In this document: in pieces, positions 40,745-52,645 of the stretch
Numbering within the stretch: position 1 is the stretch's first letter
Layout: each line of letters begins with the position of its first letter
NCBI GenBank assembly: GCA_027257055.1
Contig: JAPVLO010000870.1
Location: forward strand, 62,001 to 126,000
DNA from: Cephalopachus bancanus
Lineage: Eukaryota; Chordata; Mammalia; Primates; Tarsiidae
Direction of reading: 5' to 3'
Length of the DNA: 64,000 bases
The notes under the pieces: generated by a model
Seen by the model: only the letters and a program-made list of their open reading frames with translations
Databases searched by the model: none
Told to the model about the DNA's origin: nothing
Program-made: the position numbers and the translations under genes

Positions 40745-41390
40745 AGCAGATAATAAAAATCATTTTTAAATGCTAGGATTGCTGGGTCAAAGGAAGGCCC
40801 TCATGGGTCGTTTTGTCACATATGTCTGGATCACATCCCAGAAGGTTGCACTGACTTATCCTCCTGCACCCCGAGGAACCCAGGGTTCTAACCTGTACAC
40901 ACCTGAGGCCGGTGAAACAGTGGCTTTCCCTTGTGTTTCCTTCCTCTGCTGATTGGCGACTCTGAGTCTTCTCTTGTGATGGTCTGTTCGCTTCCTTTGC
41001 CCATTTTCTTGCTGGTTTGCTTTAAAAGGAGTCCTTTTTTATTTTAGGAAGATGAATTCTTTTGCTGTCCTGCAGTGCAAATGACTCTTGTTTGTCATTT
41101 GTCTAATGACAGATATGGTGGGTTTTGCCATACAGAAGTTTTTCCCTTCTCCATCTTTGCTTTTATGGCTTCTGGTTTTCAAGACATACTTAGAAAGACC
41201 GTCCCCACCCCAGGATTCTTTCTAGTACTTTTATGGTTTCATTTTTTTGTACGCTAAATTTCTGAGCCATCTGGAGTTTATTTCAGTGTGGAGTGTGAGG
41301 TAGAACATCTAGCTTGTTTTTCCAAAAGACCGGTTATTCCATCATCATCTCTTGAATGATACACTTTTAATTCACCGATTCCAAGTGCCA
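40745..41390 (-). mobile_element. Old LINE fragment (HAL1/L1M-like), antisense
   Basis: TAGGATTGCTGGGTCAAAGG, GATGGTCTGTTCGCTTCC and CCATCTGGAGTTTATTTCAG are typical inverted LINE 3' text. It is diverged. Confidence 0.6.
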
Positions 41391-41499
41391 CCTTGATGGC
41401 TGCTGCATTTGAAAGTCCCTTTGACCCTTTCATTTGTGTGGCAGCTGCATCCTGTGTGTCCACTCAGGGCATATCACACCACGAGGTATCTGTCCTACG

Positions 41500-41780
41500 T
41501 TCAGGAGGAAGGAAGGTGCCCGGTAAGAGCGCTGAGCCAGGAGGAAGTGAAGTTTGAAGATGGCTCTGGCTGTTAGGAAGAGAGTTCTTTGCATCTACGC
41601 AGTGGGACCAGGGTGCAAGCAAGGAGGCTGAGGAAGAGATCCGGGCCAGACATCTAGGCCTCGGGCCTGCACATCTGGGAGGCGCCCTTGATGATCAAGG
41701 AGACTAAGGGAAGAGAGGATTAGAAGGCGCAGGATGGAAGCACTTAAGTTTGTTTTGACCATGTTTAGTTTGAGTTGACT
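41500..41780 (+). mobile_element. L2-like fragment
   Basis: Weak L2-like order of phrases up to TTGACTCTTAGACATTCCCG. Borders are uncertain. Confidence 0.35.
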
Positions 41781-41819
41781 CTTAGACATTCCCGTGGTGA
41801 TTTCAAGTAACAATGGTGG

Positions 41820-42010
41820 CAGCAGCAAGCATTTATTGAGCACCTTACGTGTGTCATCCGCATAACCTCGCAACAACTCATGAGGGCAGATGCTGGCACT
41901 CTCACCTCTACTGAGAAATTGAAACCCAGAGGAGGCAAGTCACTTGCCCAAGGTCACACAGTTACTAATCGGCACAGCTGGGCTTTGCATGCAGTCTGGT
42001 TCCAGAGTCT
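41820..42010 (-). mobile_element. MIR SINE, antisense
   Basis: A clear inverted MIR: CATTTATTGAGCACCTTACG, TGAGAAATTGAAACCCAGAGGAGG, CACTTGCCCAAGGTCACACAG and GGTTCCAGAGTC. Confidence 0.8.
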
Positions 42011-42109
42011 GCACTCCTCACCTTCTTGTCTCCAGATAAGTGGGGTGTCAGGGAAGGCAAGAGAAGCAAGTTTTTCCAGAAGGAGAGAGTGTGATCAGCT
42101 CGGCTAAGA

Positions 42110-42440
42110 GGTAAGTGAGGGTTTGGCAGCATGGGGCTCAGGGTGACCGGGGTGATTTGAAGGGAGTGGTAGGGTTGAAGCCTGATGGGAGTGAGTTTAT
42201 GAGGAAATGGGAGGGGAAGAGAGACAGTGAGTCTAGACAACTCTTTTGAGGTGTTTTGCGGAGCAGAGGAGCAGAGAGATGCGGCAGTAACTGGAGGTGG
42301 TCACATGAGATTCCTTTTTTTTAATGTTGATGGGAATGCTCCCAATGAAATGGACATTTGGATGCTGTGGAAGAGAAAGGGATAATGACAGAGGGAAGCC
42401 CTCGTGAAAGGGGAGAAGGAATAGAACCCAGAAATGTCTA
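42110..42440 (+). mobile_element. L2-like fragment, sense
   Basis: GAGGAAATGGGAGGGGAAGAGAGACAG, CTAGACAACTCTTTTGAGG, GATGCGGCAGTAACTGGAGG and GTTGATGGGAATGC. Same family as 40255-40680. Confidence 0.6.
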
Positions 42441-42709
42441 TCAGCACCACTCTGTGCAGCTGTGTGGCTTTTGCCAGCATGGTTCTTTGCCTTGGGAGGT
42501 GGCAAAGGGATGGTGGGACAAGAATATTTGGATGTTGACAACCGGTTTCAAGGGCAGACTAGCCTAGCCAGAGGTTGGAGGCTTTTGGGGAAGGAAGAGC
42601 CTCCTCTGGATTGGGCTGTGGCGGGAGCTTGCTTGGTGGTGGGACCTGCCTTCAGTGAAGGAGCAAGTGGAGAGCTCCCTCCAAGGGAAAGGGGAGCACA
42701 CAGGGTAGC

Positions 42710-42945
42710 GCTGTCCAATAGAACTTTCTGCCATGGCAGGCGTGTCCTCTATCTGTGCTGTCCAACACAGTCACCACCGGACAGGTGGGGCTATCAAGCA
42801 CTTGAAATGTGGTCAGTGTGACTGAGGGACTGAATTTTCAATATGATTTCATTGCAATTCACTTAAATTTAAATAGCCACATGTGGCCAGTGGCATCTGT
42901 AGTGACCAGTGGAATTCTAGAGACACATGTCAGTTACACATTACA
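42710..42945. mobile_element. Old hAT-Charlie-type MITE (MER family)
   Basis: GCGCTGTCCAATAGAACTTTC, CAAGCACTTGAAATGTGG, TTCACTTAAATTTAAATAGCC and CCACATGTGGCCAGTGGC. Second copy of the family at 11022-11322. Confidence 0.75.
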
Positions 42946-44369
42946 GAGTCGCAGTTCCCAAGGCCCAGGATGAGACAGGCTGAGGGGGAAGAGGAGGAGG
43001 AACAGAAGCCATGAGGCCGGGAAGCCATTTGGACAGGTTCAAGATCCCCAAGTACAGGCTACTTGGGCCAAGTGCAATAAACAGGAGGCAAATGCTTTCC
43101 CCAGCCTGCCTGCTCCAATCTTTTGTGATGAGAGCCAACCCCTTCCCCTGTGTAGAGAAGAGTGACTCTTCATTAAGCAGTGACTTGGGCAGAAGCAGTG
43201 GGAGGAGTGAGGTAGCAGGTCTCTCAGAGGTTGTTCTTCTCCAGGAAATCAAGGCAGCTGAGCACCAGGGAAGTTTCTGGAAAAGACTGCTAAGAAAGCA
43301 CCCAGCCGGTAAGAGATGAGCCCCACTCACCCACTCCCTCCTGTGTGCAGAGAACTCAGATTTGCATCAGAGTTTCAGGAAGTTGCTGTGATTCCCCTTC
43401 CTGGGTGGGCATTTCCCAAGTCAGGGGCAATATCCAGCCAAAGGGGAAAAAGCCAGTGGCTGTGGTTTAGCCAGGCCGGGCTTAGCAGGGCTCCATCCCT
43501 CATGGGACAGATCTAACTGTGCAGACGCCAGCGTTCATGTGCAGCCTTTATCCCCTGCCAGATCTCCCTGCCTGGGGCCCCAGTCAGGTCTGAGGAGCCT
43601 CACAGTAGCCATCCCTGACTGTGGCCTTCCCATTTCTTCCACACAGTTCCTCTTCTGGTCCCATGCTCACCACACCCAGTGGGCATCAGTGCTGCCAGGG
43701 GGGCCTGGGAGCCCTGGCTGCTTCTGGGACAGCAGCTAGGGCCTCCCGGGGGTGAGGTCAGCCTGGCTTGGGGGAGGAGCTCCCAGCTGAGGCCACAGCC
43801 TCCGGAGTCCCCGGGCTGAGGACAACCAGCCCTTGGTGCGGCCCCTCGTGGCGGTGGCTGAGCTGAGCTCGGGGGACGAGTGGGCTCTGGGCAGTGAGCC
43901 CACTGTCTCCTTCTCATGACTTCCCTTCCTCCCCATCCCAGGAGCCTCCTTGCCGGCCAACTGTACTAAAACTCCGGAAAACCATGGCGGGGAGGTTTTC
44001 CAATTAGAACATTCTTTTTCCGATCTGTGGATGATTCTTAAAGCAGCAAAAAGCCATTCTTCAGGGCATGTGGGATGATCTGCCAACAAGGCCTTGGCTC
44101 CGCTTGTACACTCGTGCTCTGGAGGCCTGGCCTGGGGCTGCTTCAGAGCCAGAGACAAAAGGCAGAGGCTGAGTTCTGGGGCATCAGGTCACACAGACCA
44201 AGGCTGACGGCTGAGTGTCTCCTGGGCTCATTCAAAGCAGTGGCTTTAAAGGGCAGCATGGAGTCCAGGCGACAGGGGTGGGAAATGATAGAAATCAGCC
44301 CCTTTGAGGAGGTGCAGTCTCCTATCTTTAAGATAAGGTGTAGTCTTCTCTGTTTAAGATAAGGCAAAT
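42946..44369. other. Intergenic sequence, unclassified
   Basis: GC-rich DNA with no recognised exon, repeat or RNA gene. Several overlapping ORFs on both strands have no domain. Confidence 0.4.
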
Positions 44370-44618
44370 AGGCCAGGCATGATGGTTCGTGCCTGTAGTT
44401 CCAGCACTTTGGGAGGTGGAGGCGGGAGGATCATTTGAGGCCAGGAGTTCGAGACCCCCGTCTCTACAAAAAAAAAAAATTGTAAAAAATGAGCCCAGCA
44501 TGGTGGCACACTCCTGTAGTCCCAGCTACTTAGGAGGCTGAGTTGGGAAGATAGCCTGAACCAGAATTTAGAGGCTGCAGTGAGCCATAACCGCTCCACT
44601 GCACTCCAGCCTGGGCAT
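44370..44618 (+). mobile_element. AluJ-like SINE
   Basis: Sense dimer with a shortened left arm (CGAGACCCCCGTCTC), ending CACTCCAGCCTGGGCA without an A tail. Confidence 0.85.
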
Positions 44619-46519
44619 GGATGCCATCCCTTGGAGCAGAACTGGGCTGCCTCCCCCACCAGACTGGGAGCTGCTCTGAGCCAGGACTGGGTCTGGCTGG
44701 TCTCTGGGAATGGTGGGGGTGGCAGTGCAGTGGGTCAAGTGAGAATGTGTCGGTGTACCTGAGAGGGGGTCCACAACCCCTCAGCAGGGAGTGCAGGCTG
44801 ATGGCTGGATGGGGACCCCCAAAGGCAAGATCTGGTGGATGGAGTCTGGGGGACTCATCCCATATGCTGAGGGTGTAGGCCAGCTCCTATCAGGGGAGCT
44901 GGCTGCAATCACAGAGGTCTGGACTCGCAGCTTCGGGGCTCCATCGGGCCCATCCTGTGTGCAGCCACACCTGGGGACCCCTGGCCCCAGGGGACCCACC
45001 CCGCTGGGAGTCAGCAGAGTCACCCAGCAAGTGTAAACCGGTTGAAGGGCTTAGAAGGATGAGGCAGCAGGGCGGGGCCCTGGAAGGAGGGAGGGAAGGA
45101 GGGGATTAGGGTGCCAGCAAGAGCCCGGCCCTCCCCACACATGAACCTGAGCACCCCAGCTTCTCTCCAGTTGGGCAGGGGTTCCATCCAGAGCAACTGG
45201 CACCCAGGTTTCAGGCCCAGCTCTGCCCCAGACTAGCTGTGTGATCCTGGCAAGATCCTGTCTCTCTCTGGGCCTCTGTTTCCCCATCTGCACAAGTACA
45301 GAGTTGGTGGCTCATTGCTCATCTCTAGTTCCCTCTGGTGTGGGGACACTGTCAGGGTCAGCTTTTGGGACTCAACCCATCCTACCCCTCCCTAGCCTGA
45401 GAACTCATTGACTAGGCCAGTTGGCCTGAGCTCTGTTCCCAGCCAGGGTTGGGGAGGTTGACTTGTCTTGGAGCTGGACATGGAAGCTAAGGAGAGTAAG
45501 GAGGTGTGAGTAGGGAAGGACTAGGCCACGCTCAGACCAGGCAGGAGCGCAGCTCAGTCGGGCGGCAGCCAGCAGCCCCCAGAGCCTTGGCCTAGAACTT
45601 GAGGGGGCTCCAAGGGAAGGTTTGAGAAAGAAACAGTGTTGCCACTGAGAATGAGAGAGGTCATCTGGTATCCCAGGGAAGGACATGGCATTCCCAGCAA
45701 GGTCCAGGTGGTATACCTGGGTCGGTGTCATTTGGGTATATCTGGTGCTGGAGGGGGTTGAAGAAGCCAGTAAGGGCCAGGAAGTCTGGCTGAGGTGACT
45801 AGAGGTGGCCCTGGCAGGGGGTGGGGGTGGAAAGCATCATTGGAAGACTCTGCTGGGGCAGTGGACGGGTGGGCAGGGCAGGGCAGGGCAGGGCAGTTAC
45901 TATTCGAGTCAAACCCGTTTGCAGGCAAGATCAGCTGCAGGGCCTGTCAGCCTGGCGGGGAGGGTGGAGCGGAGGGAAGGCTAGTCTCTGGCTGGAGCCG
46001 TCGTGCCGGATCTGGCCTGGGCAGGGGCTGAGTCACCTGCGACATGGGAAGCGCTCGAGGCCCGCGGCCACCCAACCTGGGGCAGCCCTCATCGGCCAGC
46101 TGTCCCCTTGCTGGAGCTATAAGCTGGCTCACCCCAGCTCAGGGCTCTGCCCCTTCCCTCCTCCTCACCCCTGCATCTCAGCCACACTGTGTCCAGAATG
46201 GACTGTGATGTGACCTAGGTCATGTAGAGTAGAGTGAGTATGTTTAGGAGCTTGGCTGCCAAGCCCAATGTACCGCCACCCGTTGCCACAGTTGGGGGAG
46301 GGGAAGTATGAGATGCTGGCCACCACACGGGGGTATGCGATAGTGGAAGGAGAAAACATTTGTTGGCAAGAGACGGTCATAAATTGGAGTGACTTTAAAT
46401 ACAGCCCTCCTCGCCATCTGATGAACCCAAGAAGAGAAGGAAGAGGAAAGTTTCTACGGTCTCAGTCACCCCTCCATCCCTGCCTTCTGCACATTCTTCA
46501 GATGCCCCGTGCTTGTCTC
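44619..46519. other. Intergenic sequence with a MIR
   Basis: A MIR in sense orientation is at about 45190-45300 (GCCCAGCTCTGCCCCAGACTAGC, TGTGTGATCCTGG, CTCTGTTTCCCCATCTGC). GGGCA repeats lie at 45875-45896. An AP-1 type TGAGTCA is at 46029-46035, which may matter for an epithelial gene, but this is only a motif match. Confidence 0.45.
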
Positions 46520-47010
46520 CGTGACCCAGTGATGAATCAGATGGGGCCCTGCCCTCCTAGAGCTCCTGGTCTCGAACAATAAAGGGTGACGGCCAGGGAA
46601 CTAGGAAGTGAGCAGGGTGGCAGCAGGGGAGGACTTCTGGACATTTCAGTGAAGTCTTGCAGAATGACTAAGAGTTCACTACCCCACTGGGATGAAGAGC
46701 ATTCTAGAAAGTCTGAGTAGCAGGAACAAACGCCCCAAGGTGAGAACTTGTGATGTATTCAAAAGACGGAAGGAGGCCAATGTGACAGGAAGGTAGTAGG
46801 TGATGAACAAAGAGGGACAGTTTCTGGACCGGCAGAGAGAGGCGGGTGGCAGCCGAACCTTGGCCATCTGAAGGAGTCTGGCTTTTATCCTGAGAGCAGG
46901 GGAAGCCGTAGAGGACTTGTGAGCAGTGGACCCTGTGGTTATAGGCACATGTGTAGAACACTGATCCGACCCCTGTGTAGAGATCAAGAGAAAGGAAGGC
47001 ACCACCAGAG
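46520..47010 (+). mobile_element. L2 LINE fragment, sense
   Basis: GGCCCTGCCCTCCTAGAGCTCC, AACGCCCCAAGGTGAGAAC, GAAGGAGGCCAATGTGACAGGAAGG, CTGGCTTTTATCCTGAGAGCAG and GGGAAGCCGTAGAGG follow the L2 order just upstream of the CpG island. Confidence 0.65.
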
Positions 47011-47394
47011 GTGAGGACACCAGTGAGCAGGCTGGTCCTATGCTCCCTCCACCCTAGCCCCAACCCAGTGTCTTGCACTGAGTAGTAAGTATTCGGTGAG
47101 CACGAATGAATGAATGATACAAGCACATCCAACTGCGTTGGCTCTGGGAGTCTGACTGTATCTCCCCATCCAGCTGGGGCAGTGGCCCAGTTTGCTGTGC
47201 CTTGGGATCCCCAGATCCCCTCCCACCCCACCCCCGGGATGGCCTTTCTTCTCCTCCCTCCCTGCCTCCGGGACTTCCTGGATGATCTCAGCCGCCAGCC
47301 CCCCGCCCCCCTCCCCGCCCCTGTCTGGGATCTCCATCTGTAAAATGGATCTAGGAACCGTAGGTCTCGACAGAATTAACCCGACAGCATCTGT

Positions 47395-48000
47395 GGAAGT
47401 CGTTGGCCCTGAACCGGGGCCAGATCGCGCAACGAGGCAGCGGGGGCCCTTCACGTGGCGGACGCTTCCCGGCCCGGGGCCGCGAGCCCGGAGGAATTTG
47501 CCTGGAAGTTTTCCACCTCTGCAGCGCCTTCTGGAGCTCGCCCCGGCTCGGCGAGCGGAGCCCTGGCCTCGATTTCTCCAGCAGCCCCGCGGGGCGGGGC
47601 CGGGAGGGGCGGGCGGGCGGAGGACACTGGCGGGAGAATGTGCGGAATGTGCCAGGCGCATCTACCTACCCCAGGAGAGGGCAGAGGAAGGGGGCCGGCC
47701 GAGAGGAGGGGCGAGGGGCGAGGCTCCGGGCAGCCGGAGAAAACCTGTTTGTTCTCCTGCGGGCTGAGCCCAGTCCGCGCCTCCTCGCCTCCCTGCGCAC
47801 CCCGCTGCGCCCCGCGCCCCGCGCCCGCCTCCCTGGCCTGGCCCGGCGGGCGCTGCCCACCCGAGGGAGCCCGCGCCCCGCGCCCCGCGCCCGCCCGACC
47901 CTCCGCCCGCCCCACGAGCCGGGCACCTGTGCCAGGTAGGGCTGTCGAGTCGCAGTCGGACGCGGCCTTGCGGGGAAAGCGGGGCACCCGGTCCGTGCCC
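47395..48000 (+). promoter_or_regulatory. CpG island: candidate promoter and untranslated first exon
   Basis: This is the only long stretch in the window that is very GC-rich with undepleted CpG. It has clustered GC boxes at 47591-47620 (GGGGCGGGGC and GGGCGGGCGG), no obvious TATA box, and C-rich CGCCCC repeats around 47809-47830 and 47870-47900. A strong donor, GCCAG|GTAGGG, sits at 47935/47936. It lies 15.3 kb upstream of the ZNF185 start codon on the same strand and 26 kb beyond NSDHL. It could be an alternative ZNF185 promoter or drive an unannotated non-coding RNA. Long ORFs here are an expected effect of the base composition and were not called genes. Confidence 0.6.
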
Positions 48001-49322
48001 AGCTGGGGACAAGTCAGGGCCTCAGTTTCCCCAGCCGTGATCCTTGGTCGCTCTGAGAATCCCTCATCGGGTTCCCCCGGGGACGCAGTTGTTTGGTTTT
48101 CTGGTTTTCGCTGTGAGCTAAGACATGAACAGGGAGAGGCAGAGGGGGCCGGTGAGCAAGTGCCCCCCCTTGCCGGCCCAGTTCCTCCGTCTTGCCCTTT
48201 TTGAGAGAGACCGTTTGATTGTGAGTAAATGGCCAGGGACCATGGTGCTCTGAGAATTGACTGCAGGCCTGCGAGAATCAGGGAGCTCCGGATTCTTCAT
48301 TTCCCTGTGTCCATTTTATAGATGAGGAAACTGAGACTCAGACGCCATCTCACAGGGAGGGTCCCTTCACTCTCTCTGGGGCCTAGGAAAGGAGCTTGCT
48401 GGTGGCCCAGGACAGGCATGTGCTGGGTGCAGGGTGATCTCTGGGAAGGCCATGGGAAGCTGCTGGTGCTCAGACAGAAGGCGCCGAATCAAGTGTCGCC
48501 GGGTGTTATCGACGGGATCTGCAGTGCACTGGCTCTGTGGCTGGATTGTTTTGATGGGGGCAGGGGGAACTAAGAGCCTGTCCTCTTTGGAAAGGCAGAG
48601 CGATACCTTGCCTTAGAAAAAAGCTGAAAGCTCAGGTCCTCCTGTCTTCTGCTTCTGAGATGGGGGCACTTAGGCACCTACATGGGTCCAAGGGGGTAAC
48701 ACTCCTCCCTCACAGGGCTGCTGGGGGCTCAGCTAAGGGAGGAGACAGGTGTGGCAGCTTTGGGACATCTGAGCCACTCAAACCGAACCTTGATATTCTG
48801 GTAGGCTGTGCAACTGCATCTTAGCACCCGAAGCTGGCAGGATCCTGCATCCTGGCAACCCCCAGAGAGCCTCACTCCCAGCTGTGGTCGAGGCGTTTGG
48901 CACCTGAACTAAGCCGTGTCCTGGTCCTCATGGCCCTTGGGATTTCTGGCAGTGGTCCACAGCTGGGGGCAGGAAGCAGGGGGGTAGGCCTGAGCAGTGG
49001 GGAGGGGGCTCTGTCCCCCCCCTCTGCCCTCCAGCTGGCACAGAGCTGCAGAGGTAGTCTAGGGAGGTCGCACCTTCCCAGAGCCTGAACAACCAACCAG
49101 GGGCAGTGCAGGGGCCAGCTGGTGACCGGGACACAGATGCATAGCCCAGCCTTCTGGTAGGCCTTGGTGCTTCTGCTGTTCCCCGCATCTCCCCCAGGCC
49201 ACTCCAGGATGGGAAGGGGCAGCTCCCTCTTCCCGGCACCACCCCCTCCTTCCATCATTTAACTGCATGGAGCAGTGCAGGACAGGCATGCAGCAGGTGC
49301 CCAATATCCACTCACTTCCATC
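48001..49322. other. Intergenic sequence downstream of the CpG island
   Basis: No exon recognised. A short inverted MIR tail (TTTTATAGATGAGGAAACTGAGAC) is at about 48313-48340. Confidence 0.4.
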
Positions 49323-49330
49323 CTCTGGAC

Positions 49331-49516
49331 CAGAGGTCCTCAAACTTTTAAAACAGGGGGCCAGTTCACTGTCCCTCAGACCGTTGGAGGGGCGGACTAT
49401 AGTTTAAAAAAAAAAGGAAGTTGTTCATAGTTATTTTTTTTAAACTATAGTCCACCCCTCCAACGGTCTGAGGGACAGTGAACTGATCCCCTGTTTTAAA
49501 AGTTTGAGGACCCCTG
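49331..49516. mobile_element. Palindromic hAT-type MITE with 8-bp target-site duplication
   Basis: This is a 186-bp element made almost entirely of two inverted arms. The first 74 bases and the reverse complement of the last 74 differ at only 4 positions, and an A/T-rich centre (TTTAAAAAAA) extends the pairing. The ends read CAGAGGTCCTCAAAC and, inverted, CAGGGGTCCTCAAAC, a typical hAT terminus. It is flanked by the exact 8-bp repeat CTCTGGAC at 49323-49330 and 49517-49524, the target-site duplication length of the hAT superfamily. It carries no transposase and would have been moved in trans. The high arm identity and perfect duplication suggest recent insertion. Confidence 0.9.
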
Positions 49517-49524
49517 CTCTGGAC

Positions 49525-50389
49525 CCTCATGAGTCAGTGACAGAGGTGGCCCATGACCACACAGGCTGCTGTGGTGCTGAGCGCATAAAAACATTAGGGG
49601 CTTCCCACTCCTGGAGCAGGGCTGGGGAAGGTCAGGGAAGGCTTCCTGGAGGAGGGGTTTTGAAGCAAGAGGAGGGGCTCTGCAGACGGGACTGGTCAAG
49701 GCCCGCACATCCTTGGAGGCTGACCGCAGCCCCCTCATTCCTGAAAAACCAAAGCCAGCTCTTCCTGAGCTCCCTGTATGAGCGCCCAAAGGGAAATCAG
49801 CACCTGTCTTGCCCTAAGGAGTGACAGGCTCTCTGGGGAGACAGAAGCCACTCAGGAAGAAGCTGCCATCTGAATGAATGAGGTCTGGCAGGGTAGGGAC
49901 TCCAGGCCCCCAGCCCAGGACCTGGCCACGGTAAGCATGAGCACCTGTTCCCTGAACTGTCCCCAGTCGCATGCCTAGAAGACCCCCCTAACTCAGGCTC
50001 CATGCATTCTGGAAGCCGGAAGCCTGTCTTCTTCCTTCCCTGCTGCAGCCTCCATAGGCGACTGACCCCTTTGGTCTGGAGTTTGCTCCAAGCCACAGTT
50101 CATAAGGCGCCGGGTCATGTGTAACATAAGCTTTCCTTCTGCTTGCTGAGCCCCGAGGCTGTCCCTACTGCCAGTTCCCTGGTGGCATGGGACAGGACCA
50201 GTGCCAGAGAGGAGAGCCGCTTCCTGGTGCTGTGAGGCTCTGAACAGGTGGGTCCACGTCTGGGTTCAGACCAGGGGTTCGGCATTCATCCCCGCTGTGC
50301 TGATGACAGGACAAGGGCAGTGCAGTGATGAGACCTGCTGCATGGGGTGGGGTGTGTGATGGGTGAGGGCGGCGTCTCCACAGCCTAGG
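49525..50389. other. Intergenic sequence, unclassified
   Basis: No exon, repeat or RNA gene recognised. Confidence 0.4.
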
Positions 50390-50515
50390 GGTTAAGACAA
50401 CGGCTCAGAGGTCAGACTGGTTTCAAACCCCAGTTCCGCCGCTATCCAGCTGTGCACACTTGGACTTGTCATGCAACCTCTCGAAGCCTCGGTGTTCTCA
50501 CCTGCCTGGGAGGGC
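50390..50515 (+). mobile_element. MIR SINE, sense
   Basis: GGTCAGACTGGTTTCAAACCCC, AGTTCCGCCGCTATCCAGCTGTG and GTTCTCACCTGCC; a moderately diverged MIR. Confidence 0.7.
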
Positions 50516-50781
50516 AGCTGAAGCTGGACCACAGTGCTCCCGTCCAGGGCTGTAGTGGCAAGGGGTGAGGTGGGGATAGGTGGGGAGAGAGTGGCTGACC
50601 AGGACTGGGGCCTCCCACCGGAACAAAACAGTTTAAAAATCGCTGCTAGTTTGTACTGATGGCGAGTACAGTGTTTACCACAGTGCGATGATTAGTTAAA
50701 GAACACTGAATGCTTAGGGTGACTTCCCATGCCTACTAAAGTCTGATTCGATTTTTTTTTGTTTTGTTTTCACTGACTTTG

Positions 50782-51120
50782 TTTTTTTAGAGCCAGGGTC
50801 TTGCTATGTTGCCCAGGCTGGAGTGCAGTGGCTTCTCACAAGCAGGATCATAGCACACTTCAGTCACCAACTCCTGGGCTCAGGCAATCCTCTGTCTCGG
50901 TTTCCCATGTAGCTGGGACTATAAGTGTGTGCCGCCACACCCAGCTATGATATTATTTTATTTTTATTTTTGGGAAATGGAGTCTCACTCTGTTGCTTAG
51001 GCTGGAGTACAGTGGCACAATCATAGCTCACTGCAGCTTCAAACTCCTGGGCTCAAGTGATCCTCCCACCTCAGCCTCCCCAATAGCTGGGACTTGCAGT
51101 GTCCCATGACGCCTGGCTCT
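50782..51120 (-). mobile_element. Two Alu monomers in tandem, antisense
   Basis: 50782-50945 and 50960-51120 are each left-arm-like (GGAGTGCAGTGGCTTCTC and GGAGTACAGTGGCACAATC), separated by an A/T linker. They may be two FLAM insertions or an old dimer with unusual arms. Confidence 0.7.
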
Positions 51121-52645
51121 GTTATCATTTTTATCTTTCACTTTTTAAAAAAATACCTTGAATGTGCAGAAAATCCTGAGGCCTTATCTGAATTCCCACT
51201 GCTAACATTTCACCACATTTTCCCATGAACTTTCTTCACTTGTGGCTATGGAGGGGTCAGGAGGTGGGGAGGCCTGGTATTAATTCATTTTTCCCAAGGG
51301 AAACTGAGGCACGGAGCAGGACTTGCCATTTAAGCATTAGGAACTGAGCCAGGTTGACTTCTGCCAGGGACACACGTGGGAGCTTCCAAGTGATCACTTT
51401 CTGTGTTGGGCGCCGAGGTGCAGAGGTGACTGAGAGTTGAGAGGCACAGGGAAGCTGGGGGGGCAGGTCTGGGCAGAAAGCAGACTGGAAAGGAAAGGAC
51501 CAGAGGCCCTACGGGTGTCGTTCTCAGCGGAGGTGGGAGGCAGGAAGGAATCTGCAACTTAAGCAAATGTCCCCGGGGATTTGGCTGCCGCTGGAGGGAC
51601 TCAGAGGCCACTTTCAGAAACACTCTCAGGCTTTTCCCATGGGGAGTGTGCTTGCTTCCCGTTTCAAGAAGGAGCTGGAAATTGGGGGACTCCTGCCTGG
51701 AGCAGGGAGAGAGCCGCTCCCCACCCACTCATCAACGCCCGCCAAGCAGGAGAGGGGCCTCGGCCTGCAGGCTGGTGGTGTCAAGCCCCAAGCTGCTGCT
51801 GGTTGCTGGCGGTGGTCCCTGGCTGCGGTCCCATCTGCTGGCACGGCTCGGCGCTGGTTCCCGCCCTCTTGGTCAGCACGCCACTTTCTGATGACTAGGT
51901 CAGTTTCCCAGAGAGCTTGATGTGGCAAAGGGCTGCTATGGAGAGGGCGGGCGCAAGGATTCCAGTCACGAGAAAGGGCATCCCTGGTGAAAATACTCAC
52001 ATCAGGCCGTGCCCGCTTGAGACTGAAAAAAAATTTTAAACCCCAAGCCTGAAAGCCAGGACTTACCTCACCATTTCGGCCCAGTGAACCCTACTCATGC
52101 ATTCATTCCTTTAGGGCCTGAGCCCCGGGCACCTCCTTGGGAAATGGCAGTGCTCTGACCGTGCCCAAGGCCAGTCTCGCCTTCCTAGCAGTGAGGTCTC
52201 CATAAATACTCATTTCACACATGAGAATATGACCTGCAGCAAATGCCTTCTCCCTTCGGGGCTTCCATATTCTTATCCAAACACGGGGCCAGTTTTGGAG
52301 GTTAGGGTGGAACTACAGGGACGCTGGCCCTGGGGTGGGCAAGAAGGTGCAGAAGGGGGTTGTGGTGGGGGGAAGAAGGGAAGAGGACATGAGGATATCG
52401 GGATGTCCGGAGCCCTGCATCAGAGCTTGGGGAGGGGCAGGGGGAATGACTGGGTAGTTCTTTTCCTTTTGATCCTCATTAGATCACCTGTAATTAGGAC
52501 AGGAGGAATTGGCTTTGGCCAGCGTTAGTCAGGGGCAAGTGGGAATGACTTGCTGTCACTAGCCCTGTTTTAGCAAAGGCAGAAGGGGTGGCAGCAGTGA
52601 AGGCGTGGAGTGTTCCTATGGGAAAGGGGAGGAGAGAGAAAGGGG
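51121..52645. other. Intergenic sequence, unclassified
   Basis: No exon recognised. A short inverted MIR-like tail lies near 51295-51340 (AAGGGAAACTGAGGCACGG). Confidence 0.4.

Noticed and set aside
47038..48204. Long overlapping ORFs on both strands in the CpG island (up to 249 codons)
   Set aside because: Very GC-rich DNA lacks stop codons in every frame; no domain is recognisable and the putative donor splits the frames.
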